Source: Leptolyngbyaceae cyanobacterium
GTDB taxonomy: Bacteria > Cyanobacteriota > Cyanobacteriia > Cyanobacteriales > Aerosakkonemataceae
Length of the DNA: 60,876 nucleotides
Direction of reading: 5' to 3'
Assembly: GCA_036703985.1 (NCBI GenBank)
Contig: DATNQN010000103.1
Coordinates: 1 to 60,876 of the forward strand
The notes below the pieces were generated by a model. The model made no database searches. It worked only from the letters and a program-made list of their open reading frames with translations, and was not told where the DNA came from. This document shows positions 54,351 through 60,876 of this stretch, in pieces. Both the position numbers and the translations under genes were made by a program. Numbering within the stretch: position 1 is the stretch's first letter; every line of letters begins with the position of its first letter.

Positions 54351-54352
54351 CC

Positions 54353-55177
54353 ATGACACATCCCGATTTGACTGAGAATATACCAACATCTCACGGTACG
54401 CCGATTTTAGAAGCCAAGGCGCTAACTCGCAGCTTTGGGGGTTTGGTGGCTGTAAATGAAGTTTCCTTTAAAGTAGAAAAAAATGAGATATTTGGCTTAA
54501 TTGGCCCGAATGGGGCTGGTAAAACCACTTTGTTTAATCTGATCACTTGTTTGCTACCGCCTTCTAGGGGTCAGTTAATTTATCAAGGTGAGGAAATTTC
54601 CCAATTGCGCCCCCCGGAAGTCGCGAAGAGAGGAATTTCTCGCACTTTTCAGAATATTCGCTTGTTTGGAGAGTTATCAGCATTGGAAAACGTGACGATC
54701 GGGCGTCACGTCCATAGTAGAAAGGGTAGCGCGGTGTCTGCTCTTTTAACGGGTATGTTAGGTTTGCCTTCTGCCAGAAAACAAGAGGAGGAAACAAAGC
54801 AGAGGGCGTTAGAGTTACTTGATATGGTGGGATTAAGCGATCGCGCTTGGGAAAAAGCGAAAAATTTTCCTTATGGAGATCAGCGTCGTTTGGAAATTGC
54901 TCGTGCGTTGGCGCTGGAACCGAAAATAATATTATTGGATGAACCTGCTGCTGGTATGAATCCCAATGAAAAACACCAGTTAAGTGAATTTATCAGCCAA
55001 ATTCGCCAGCAGTTCAATTTGACTGTAATCTTAATCGAACATCACGTACCTTTGGTGATGGGGTTGTGCGATCGGATCGCAGTTTTAAATTTTGGCAAAT
55101 TAATTGCTTTAGGTAAACCATCGGTGGTGAGGAACGATCCGGCGGTGATTGAAGCTTATTTAGGCGACGAAGCTTAA
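54353..55177 (+). CDS. livG: Branched-chain/neutral amino-acid ABC ATPase LivG
   Basis: The 274-residue ATPase has Walker A GPNGAGKTT, Q-loop FQNIRLF, signature-like PYGDQRRLEIARAL (the LivG variant without the usual LSGGQ), Walker B IILLDEPAAGM and switch His in LIEHHVPLVM. The 30-residue N-terminal extension precedes the ALTRSFGGL start of the domain. With LivF, 20 bp downstream, it powers LivHM. Its start codon lies right after a pyrimidine repeat tract. Confidence 0.95.
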   Translation: MTHPDLTENIPTSHGTPILEAKALTRSFGGLVAVNEVSFKVEKNEIFGLIGPNGAGKTTLFNLITCLLPPSRGQLIYQGEEISQLRPPEVAKRGISRTFQNIRLFGELSALENVTIGRHVHSRKGSAVSALLTGMLGLPSARKQEEETKQRALELLDMVGLSDRAWEKAKNFPYGDQRRLEIARALALEPKIILLDEPAAGMNPNEKHQLSEFISQIRQQFNLTVILIEHHVPLVMGLCDRIAVLNFGKLIALGKPSVVRNDPAVIEAYLGDEA

Positions 55178-55178
55178 T

Positions 55179-55210
55179 AAAGGATGAAGGATCAAGGATG
55201 AAGGATGAAT
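55179..55210. repeat. AAGGATGAA tandem repeat across the livF start
   Basis: AAAGGATGAAGGATCAAGGA then TGAAGGATGAA. The livF ATG (55198) is part of a repeat unit. Confidence 0.8.
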
Positions 55211-55920
55211 TAGTACCCCTGCTCGAAGTTAATCGGCTTTCAGTTAATTATGGTGGGATTCAAGCTCTCAAAGAGATCGATCTAGTTGTAAATGTGGGAG
55301 AAGTCGTTACCCTGATTGGTGCTAACGGTGCGGGAAAAAGTACTACCCTGCGTGCGATTTCTCGGCTGATCGATGCTCGGAACGGCCAGATTATTTACAA
55401 TGGCCGTAACATTACTCGTCGCCCCGCCCACGAGGTTGTGCGCCTGGGTATGGCCCACAGTCCAGAAGGACGACGAGTGCTAGCGCGACAAACTGTATTG
55501 GATAATCTGGAGTTGGGCGCGTATATTCGTTCTGACAAAGCGGAAATTAAGGCAGATATCGATCGCCAATTTGTATTGTTCCCCCGTTTGGCAGAACGTC
55601 GCCATCAATTAGCCGGGACTCTCAGTGGTGGAGAACAGCAAATGCTTGCGATCGCCCGTGCGTTGATGAGTCGCCCCAAGTTATTACTATTAGATGAGCC
55701 TAGCCTTGGTTTAGCACCTGCGATCGTGCGAGAAATTTTTTCCATCATCCAAAATCTGCGAGAAACGGGCGTTACCATCCTTTTGGTGGAACAAAACGCT
55801 CATTTAGCTTTGGAAATTGGCGATCGAGGATACGTCTTAGAAGCCGGCTCGATTACCCTCTCTGGAAAAGCTCGCGATCTGCTGCATGACGATCGAGTGA
55901 GAAAAGCTTACTTGGGATGA
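55198..55920 (+). CDS. livF: Branched-chain/neutral amino-acid ABC ATPase LivF
   Basis: The 240-residue ATPase has Walker A GANGAGKST, signature LSGGEQQMLAIARAL, Walker B LLLLDEPSLGLAP and the switch region LVEQNAHLAL (His replaced as in LivF proteins). It is full length. The start codon lies in an AAGGATGAA repeat, where AAGG also supplies a weak ribosome site. It is the last gene of the liv set and is followed by a terminator at 56160. Confidence 0.95.
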   Translation: MKDELVPLLEVNRLSVNYGGIQALKEIDLVVNVGEVVTLIGANGAGKSTTLRAISRLIDARNGQIIYNGRNITRRPAHEVVRLGMAHSPEGRRVLARQTVLDNLELGAYIRSDKAEIKADIDRQFVLFPRLAERRHQLAGTLSGGEQQMLAIARALMSRPKLLLLDEPSLGLAPAIVREIFSIIQNLRETGVTILLVEQNAHLALEIGDRGYVLEAGSITLSGKARDLLHDDRVRKAYLG

Positions 55921-56159
55921 ACGTTGGAAAGCTTAAGCGAGTGATAACTTTTGTACAGCCTATATTTGCGGGGTGTGTTAGCGATCGCACCATGCCATAA
56001 GTCTTACGAATCAAACTAATCAATGATTTGTGTCACACTACGCAGATATATTAAAATACTTAAACTAAAATGTGAAGTAATATAACAATATCAGTAGGGG
56101 TGGGGGGTTTCACCCCTCATTCGTATATACTAAAAATTGTAGATGCACCCTGATGATCG

Positions 56160-56190
56160 ACGCCCTCAAACAAATGTTGGGCGTTTTTTA
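56160..56190 (+). terminator. Intrinsic terminator downstream of livF
   Basis: ACGCCC and GGGCGT pair around a 13-base loop, followed by TTTTTTATTTTT. Confidence 0.75.
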
Positions 56191-56239
56191 TTTTTCATAC
56201 ATTTTGAATATGGGATTTTAGCCCGCCCGCAAATCAACT

Positions 56240-56344
56240 GATACTGTTGGCGAATTGATTGCTGGGGCTAACCCCTCCCCAACCCCTTCCCTGCAAGGGA
56301 AGGGGGCTGGGGGGTTAGGTTTTCCTCTCTTTGCCAACAGTATC
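56240..56344. repeat. MITE-like element C
   Basis: The terminal inverted repeats are GATACTGTTGGCGAA and TTTGCCAACAGTATC (14 of 15 matching). Inside is a GC palindrome: CTAACCCCTCCCCAACCCC, TTCCCTGCAAGGGAA, GGGGGCTGGGGGGTTAG. The length (105 bp) and plan equal element A, with different ends. Confidence 0.85.
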
Positions 56345-56391
56345 CTTGAGTCCCAGGCGGATTGTGGAACTAGTGCAAGACCTGAGCTTAC

Positions 56392-57168
56392 TTACAATCC
56401 AGGTGTAGTTTGTGCAAACAAAGCTGCAAAATCTGTAGTAACTACACTACCGGGCTCATCTTCCGGTTGGGAAATTAAATCAAATGCCTTGTTTCGAGCG
56501 TTCGGTTCCAACAAAGCTTGCACCACTACTTCTGCCACATCTGCACGAGGAATCGAAGTAGGAATTCCATTTGGTGGATTAACCAGCATCGTGTCATTCT
56601 TACCAACCAAAAGTTCTCGCTTTCCGCCCGGTTGGTCTAATAAACCTCCAGCGCGAACGATCGTATAATCGATGCCAGAATCAATCAAATACTGTTCCGC
56701 CTTTCGTTTCCAGATCAAGATTTTGCCATTGCCGATACTGTTGAGAGGATGGTTTTCATTAGTGCCACCCATTGAACCGACCAGGACAATACGATCGACT
56801 CCTGAAGCTTTCGCCGCATCAATTTGGTTAACCTGACCTTGATAATCAATTACTTCTGGCATTTCATCGTCAGGAAAGGTAAACTCAGGACGCTGACCCG
56901 GTTGTGGCATACCTTTCATTTGAGGAATGGCACTAGTGAGAATAACCAAAGCAGAACAACCTTCTAGCGCTTTTGCGATCGTATTTGAGTCCCGAATATC
57001 GCCGTAAAAAAAGTTATCGCTTGTACCCAATAATTGCTGAACTTTATCCTGGGAACGAGCAAATCCCCGCACCACAAACTGCTGGGGAAGTTGTTGTAAT
57101 TTTTGGAAAACCAGAGAACCAGTACGTCCGGTTGCACCAGTAACCAAAACTTGTATGGGAGTACTCAT
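56392..57168 (-). CDS. NmrA-like atypical SDR / NAD(P)-binding protein
   Basis: The 258-residue protein is an atypical SDR of the SDR_a5/NmrA group. The nucleotide motif is VTGATGRTGSLVFQKL, and RGFARSQDK follows the second strand. The catalytic Tyr-Lys pair is not clear: the strand reads ILIWKRKAEQYLIDSGIDYTIVRAG, where this group has WKRKAEQ instead of YxxxK. Plant and cyanobacterial relatives act as redox sensors or on chlorophyll and quinone metabolism; no precise role can be given here. A pair of convergent genes meets downstream of it. Confidence 0.88.
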   Translation of the reverse strand: MSTPIQVLVTGATGRTGSLVFQKLQQLPQQFVVRGFARSQDKVQQLLGTSDNFFYGDIRDSNTIAKALEGCSALVILTSAIPQMKGMPQPGQRPEFTFPDDEMPEVIDYQGQVNQIDAAKASGVDRIVLVGSMGGTNENHPLNSIGNGKILIWKRKAEQYLIDSGIDYTIVRAGGLLDQPGGKRELLVGKNDTMLVNPPNGIPTSIPRADVAEVVVQALLEPNARNKAFDLISQPEDEPGSVVTTDFAALFAQTTPGL

Positions 57169-57249
57169 TAAAATTAATTACCAAATAGAATTGCAAAAAA
57201 CTATTATTGCATTGCTAGTAGTCCGATAAAGTAGTTTTGAGGGGTTAAA

Positions 57250-57280
57250 GAAACCCGGTTTTTTAGAAAAACCGGGTTTC
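57250..57280. repeat. 31-bp palindromic repeat, copy 4
   Basis: GAAACCCGGTTTTTTAGAAA then AACCGGGTTTC. It lies in the gap between two minus-strand genes. Confidence 0.85.
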
Positions 57281-57369
57281 TGGCTCTCCAACAACCAATC
57301 AAAATCAATTTGGGGGACTGCTAGCGCCTCAAAAGCTTTACTCTCTTGTCAAAATTGCCAAAAGAGAAA

Positions 57370-59673
57370 TTACAAAGAGCCGTAAATCCTCAATTTTTTA
57401 AATTTAACCGCTAATCGCCTATTCCCATTTAGGTCAAAATCTCGATAGCTGAAAATGATGTAATTCCATCCCGGAATTCCCTTAAATTTAAGGGTACTTT
57501 CCACATTCTCACCTTTTTTCAGGTTAAACATTTTTTGTAAAGGTGCGCCATTAGCCTTGACCACTACATCTTGTCCCGCCACACCATTCACAAAGTTAAA
57601 CGTTATTTCCAAAGATTGATAATCAGACAGCTTAAATTTCAAATAAGTTTCATCATCGGTAGACCAACGAAAATTTATCCCATCGGCATCAGTTTCAATA
57701 TTACCGAGTCCAGTAACAGTCAAACCAAAAGGCGAGTTAAATTTCAGTAAATCAGATTTGGAAAAATTGAAAATTGGTTCTAATTCCGGTTGATAGTTAA
57801 ACTTGAGGCTAGCACCTAACGCGGGATTAACTTGAGTTCTTAATTCAGCAGATTTAGGGATAAATTCAACTCGACCTACTCCAGGTGATAAAGTTGCGAT
57901 CGCAGGATGACCAAATCGCCTATAAAATTCCGTTACGCAATCTGCTGGTAATAAATCCACATATAGATTAATGCCAGCAAAATCATTAAATTTAAAAAAA
58001 TCTGTGAAAAAATCCCACTCATCCGCACGAAAACAACGAGTTTGTCTTTTTGCTTTTACTGGATCTGGACTATCAGGCGCAAAAAGTTTATTCCATCCCG
58101 CTTGAAAATAAGGTTCCAATTGAGAAGGATGCACGCGAGCAAAATATTGCCCCATCACTTTTTTTTCGTGAAACCTCCTTTGAGCATAAATTCCCCCATT
58201 AAAACTCCAATAAGGGCAAAGAATACCCGCCATACCGCTACAAAATGGCCAATCTAAAACCGCTTCTCCTGGTTGTTGTTTAACGTAATTCATGTAGGCA
58301 AAAAAATTGCGATCGAAAGTGTAAGGTTGAGCGGATAATTTTAACGAATAAGCTGTATAAAATTCCGTACAAGCTAAACCAACTAAAAGCGCAGTAAGCA
58401 AATTTCTATAAATAAAACGTAAACTATTAAAATTCAGGTTAAGGGAAAATAAACAAAATATAATCGGATAAATAATAGTTGACCTTCCAGCAGCGCGATT
58501 AAAGGCAAACCAAGGAAATATTTTAAGCGTGGGAAATAAAGCCGGATGGTAAAGTAGGCAAAGTATCAAAATAATAATTAGCGGTATATAGGGAGTAATT
58601 CGCTTGCGTGACTGCCATAACCCCACACTGCCGATGATGAGTAAAAACCAGCCAACCATCCCATCAAAGGGAGTTTCTATTAAATCTCCGAATACTCCTT
58701 GTAATCCATCATTTTGAGCTATATTAATTCCAGGTAAAAACGGCATCAGCAATCGCAACGGATTTGGCCACCAAGCACCAAAGAAAATTTGGCTGAAATC
58801 GAAGCTTTTCGATTCTCTGGCAATTTGAAAAGCTAGAGGTAGATAAATGTAAGTAGCAATTAGAGAAATCCCAATTAAAGAAAAACAAGATACATACCGA
58901 TTTAATAATTCTTTTTGATAAGTTTTGATTAATTCAACCAATGATTTTCTGATATTAAATTTTTTGAGACAGTATCTATAGAAAATTAATCCCAATATAA
59001 ATAATATAGATACCGTGAAAGATACTAAGGCGAAGCCAGTAATATATCCCAAATCTTGGCCGAGGCAAAGAATCATCAAGCACGCTCTTAATAAAATGAG
59101 TCGCAGCGATAGATATTGTTTCAATGCAACTCGTTTAACAATTAAAAAATCAACTATAAAACTGAAAACTAGCCAGTGTGTAATAGCTAAACTTAGATGG
59201 CTGGGATATTTATGAATAGTATAAAAATTCAAAAAAGTTACTATTAACCCAGCACCAGTAGAACGCATCAAGCCATAATCTCTAAATAGTAATGCAAACG
59301 TGCCAAGCGCAGTCATTAATAGGCTGAGTGAGTAGTAAATTTGTAACCAAGGGCCAATGCCAAACAGCAAATATAAGATAGCGTAAAAGCCAGATTGTTC
59401 GATTCCCCAAGGTTGCAAAACGCTACTGGTTCCATAAGGATAAAAAACTTGGTTGTTGTGGAAATTTATTTGGGGTAATGGGGAAAAATTTAAGTTTTTG
59501 GCTAGATAAAACCCCATGTATTCCCAAACGTTGTCATCGTTGATATTGCCAGCGAGGGGATGGGAAAAATCTTTGATAATTAGAAAAGCGAAAGTTAAAG
59601 AAATAACTGTTAAAAAAATCAATACAAACAGCAGATTGTTTAGTGAAGTTCCACCTATTAATCGATGATTCAT
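57370..59673 (-). CDS. Large integral membrane protein, GT-C glycosyltransferase-like
   Basis: The 767-residue protein has about eleven to twelve membrane spans in its first 450 residues, then a soluble, beta-rich C-terminal part (about 460-767). The first outside loop is long and has acidic pairs (AGNINDDNVWEYMGFYLA), as in GT-C enzymes that use polyprenyl-phosphate sugars. YPYGTSSVLQPWG and FNRAAGRSTIIYPI are also typical of such unnamed proteins. The exact family is not clear to me. Function in cell-surface glycosylation is inferred. It is not in an operon. Confidence 0.7.
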   Translation of the reverse strand: MNHRLIGGTSLNNLLFVLIFLTVISLTFAFLIIKDFSHPLAGNINDDNVWEYMGFYLAKNLNFSPLPQINFHNNQVFYPYGTSSVLQPWGIEQSGFYAILYLLFGIGPWLQIYYSLSLLMTALGTFALLFRDYGLMRSTGAGLIVTFLNFYTIHKYPSHLSLAITHWLVFSFIVDFLIVKRVALKQYLSLRLILLRACLMILCLGQDLGYITGFALVSFTVSILFILGLIFYRYCLKKFNIRKSLVELIKTYQKELLNRYVSCFSLIGISLIATYIYLPLAFQIARESKSFDFSQIFFGAWWPNPLRLLMPFLPGINIAQNDGLQGVFGDLIETPFDGMVGWFLLIIGSVGLWQSRKRITPYIPLIIILILCLLYHPALFPTLKIFPWFAFNRAAGRSTIIYPIIFCLFSLNLNFNSLRFIYRNLLTALLVGLACTEFYTAYSLKLSAQPYTFDRNFFAYMNYVKQQPGEAVLDWPFCSGMAGILCPYWSFNGGIYAQRRFHEKKVMGQYFARVHPSQLEPYFQAGWNKLFAPDSPDPVKAKRQTRCFRADEWDFFTDFFKFNDFAGINLYVDLLPADCVTEFYRRFGHPAIATLSPGVGRVEFIPKSAELRTQVNPALGASLKFNYQPELEPIFNFSKSDLLKFNSPFGLTVTGLGNIETDADGINFRWSTDDETYLKFKLSDYQSLEITFNFVNGVAGQDVVVKANGAPLQKMFNLKKGENVESTLKFKGIPGWNYIIFSYRDFDLNGNRRLAVKFKKLRIYGSL

Positions 59674-59971
59674 GAAATGTAAAAAATAATTGAGAATTCA
59701 GTAATCAGCAGTCAGAATTCAGAATATAGAAAGAATCGAACGTTCTGATTTCTGCTAAACTCAGATCTTGCACCATTCTCAACAAGATCTGAAAAACCGG
59801 GTTTCTTTACGAAAAATCTAGGCTTCCAGGTTTAGCTATTTGCAAGAAACCCGGTTTTTAGTCCAGGTGCAAGATCTCAGTAAAGCCGCCCCTACAATTA
59901 AACAAACTATACAATTGTTAACGAATTTGATATTACTTCTGAATTCTGACTCCTGAATTCTGACTCCTTTT
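59674..59971. other. Intergenic region filled with repeats
   Basis: The 298-bp gap holds GAATTCAG/CAGTAATCAG units (59690-59725), element D (59759-59881), and two GAATTCTGACTCCT units (59940-59968) that are inverted relative to the first set. No gene is seen. Confidence 0.65.
59759..59881. repeat. MITE-like element D
   Basis: The ends are inverted: ACTCAGATCTTGCACC and GGTGCAAGATCTCAGT (15 of 16 match). The interior has CCGGGTTTC and GAAACCCGG arms like the 31-bp palindromes. A partial copy is at 6822-6873. Confidence 0.8.
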
Positions 59972-60580
59972 CTATGTTTTGATTGAATTAGAATTTCCGC
60001 CACTGTTATCGAGCTTCCAAATCAAACTAGAAACTAAATTGGTAACTACGTGAGCGACGATCGGTACTAATAAATTACCAGTGGCAAGGGCGCTATATCC
60101 TAGTACTAATCCCACGAGTGTAGCCCAAATTGCATAAGGCCATTGTTGTAAACCGCTTAAGTGGAGAACGCCAAAGCAGATGCTACTAACTATTAATCCC
60201 GATATGTTGAAACCTAAAGCGGGTAACATGACACCTCGGAATAATAATTCTTCACTTAGTCCTGGGAGTAAACCCAACCAAATTAAGTCTGGCCATAATA
60301 GGGGTTTTAGCACTAATGTTAGGTACATATCAGCGCTTTTGCGATAACTGGGCCAAAGGCGATAGATTAAGGAACTAGCGGCGGTGATTCCCAAACCGAT
60401 CGCAATTCCGATCGGTAAAGCTAGATTTGTCCATTTAATGTTTAACAGCGGTACTTCGCCAAATTGCATCCACAGTTTCGCAATCACTAATAATATGATC
60501 GCTGTCACCCCCATCGCGACTAATAGTTGGGGGCGCGTAAGAGGTTCAAATTCCGGATCGTTAGGTAATTGATCTGTCAC
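59972..60580 (-). CDS. CPBP-family intramembrane metalloprotease
   Basis: The 202-residue membrane protein carries the CPBP (CAAX protease and bacteriocin-processing) motifs: EELLFRG (Glu110, Glu111, Arg115), FGVLHL (His140) and PIVAHVVTN (His177). It has about five to six spans. The start is GTG at 60580 and overlaps the stop of the preceding gene as GTGA, which implies translational coupling. Family members cleave prenylated or signal-type peptides, or act in protein maturation. The substrate here is unknown. Confidence 0.92.
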   Translation of the reverse strand: MTDQLPNDPEFEPLTRPQLLVAMGVTAIILLVIAKLWMQFGEVPLLNIKWTNLALPIGIAIGLGITAASSLIYRLWPSYRKSADMYLTLVLKPLLWPDLIWLGLLPGLSEELLFRGVMLPALGFNISGLIVSSICFGVLHLSGLQQWPYAIWATLVGLVLGYSALATGNLLVPIVAHVVTNLVSSLIWKLDNSGGNSNSIKT

Positions 60581-60876
60581 CAGTTTTCACAAAGGCTACG
60601 GATAGGTGCGAGGGCTGGACTAAGCGCCGATGGGTTAATACCTGCTCGATGAGCGACTAATACGCCCAGTGCCTCTAAATACGAGTTTACCTGTAATACT
60701 TTCATCCCAACTTTTTCTGGGGTAACTTGCATCTGAGTTTTATTTTCCTCTACAGCAATAATTAGGGCTTGGCTTTGGCTCAAACTCAGGATGGCACTAC
60801 CTCCGCAGGCTGTGGCGGGGATGATTACGGCGTCTATTTGATTTGCCCAGATGTCTGTGGGGGAAGGGGCAGGGGG
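60577..60876 (-). CDS. DUF3326 family protein (5' end outside window)
   Basis: The minus-strand frame is open from the right edge to TGA at 60577-60579, giving about 99 residues. It includes DIWANQIDAVIIPATACGGS, AILSLSQSQALIIAVEEN, VGMKVLQVNSYLEALGVLVAHRAGI. This matches the C-terminal end of DUF3326 proteins of cyanobacteria. An internal TTG at 60783 could look like a start, but the conserved reading continues upstream, so the gene begins beyond the window. Its stop overlaps the start of the CPBP gene. Confidence 0.78.
   Translation of the reverse strand, partial: PPAPSPTDIWANQIDAVIIPATACGGSAILSLSQSQALIIAVEENKTQMQVTPEKVGMKVLQVNSYLEALGVLVAHRAGINPSALSPALAPIRSLCENW

Larger units (their letters stand above)
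55921..56391. other. Intergenic region with terminator and MITE-like element
   Basis: The 471-bp gap between convergent genes has an intrinsic terminator (56160-56190) and a 105-bp MITE-like element (56240-56344). No gene is seen. Confidence 0.6.

Overview
The window looks like a piece of a filamentous, non-marine cyanobacterial chromosome (Oscillatoria/Microcoleus-like is an inference). The palindrome GCGATCGC (HIP1) and the smaller CGATCG recur throughout. Many genes are of cyanobacterial type: DUF3531, DUF3288 and DUF3326 proteins, an Mce/MlaD-MlaF pair of the TGD2/TGD3 kind, a NatB-like amino-acid binding protein, Ser/Thr kinases with WD40 or PPC-like domains, and a GAF-PAS-GAF-GGDEF protein with cyanobacteriochrome motifs. 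Intergenic DNA is rich in short tandem repeats, palindromes and MITE-like elements.

Layout. 0-8.5 kb: end of a transposase-like gene, a large GAF/PAS histidine kinase, a lone receiver protein, a dual-specificity-type phosphatase, a conserved small protein, a Nudix hydrolase, a nest of MITE-like elements (6.8-7.16 kb), an SDR and a gutted metallo-beta-lactamase-fold gene. 8.5-27.2 kb: mostly housekeeping and conserved genes, namely DUF3531 plus a TPR protein, an ABC ATPase with rsmG and a secreted TPR protein, rpiA, a TPR-GT41 (OGT/SPINDLY-like) protein, DUF3288, the Mce/MlaD-MlaF lipid-transport pair, a uracil-DNA glycosylase-like protein, tRNA-Gly(CCC), an HD-domain protein with an OppC/DppC-type permease, prs, a Ser/Thr kinase and bioD. 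27.8-34.1 kb: a large Calx-beta/beta-helix protein, an M20 amidohydrolase, Uma2 genes (one intact, one fragment) and a glutathione S-transferase. 34.5-41.8 kb: the photoreceptor-like diguanylate cyclase, a SelD-associated type FAD oxidoreductase, then an accessory block with a STAND/NB-ARC ATPase divergent from an AIG1/Toc-like GTPase, a Phd/VapC module whose toxin is frameshifted, and a coiled-coil protein. 42-56 kb: an MFS transporter and a complete branched-chain/neutral amino-acid ABC transporter (binding protein, livH, livM, livG, livF) split by accessory genes: a two-domain secreted protein, a possible DUF928 remnant, TPR, DnaJ-TPR-WD40 and kinase-WD40 proteins. 56-60.9 kb: an NmrA-like SDR, a large GT-C-like membrane protein, a CPBP protease and the end of a DUF3326 gene.

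How genes work together. The five liv genes should make one uptake system although they are not contiguous. MlaD and MlaF belong to one lipid-transport complex. The kinases, phosphatase, receiver protein and diguanylate cyclase form a signalling-rich background without obvious cognate pairs. The most novel-looking material is (i) the divergent STAND ATPase / GTPase pair with a duplicated 17-bp repeat in the shared promoter region, (ii) the GGDEF protein with two bilin-type GAF domains, one carrying a DXCF motif 28 residues before the canonical cysteine, and (iii) the nested and modular MITE-like repeats. All family assignments were made by eye from motifs and memory of the families; no database was searched.
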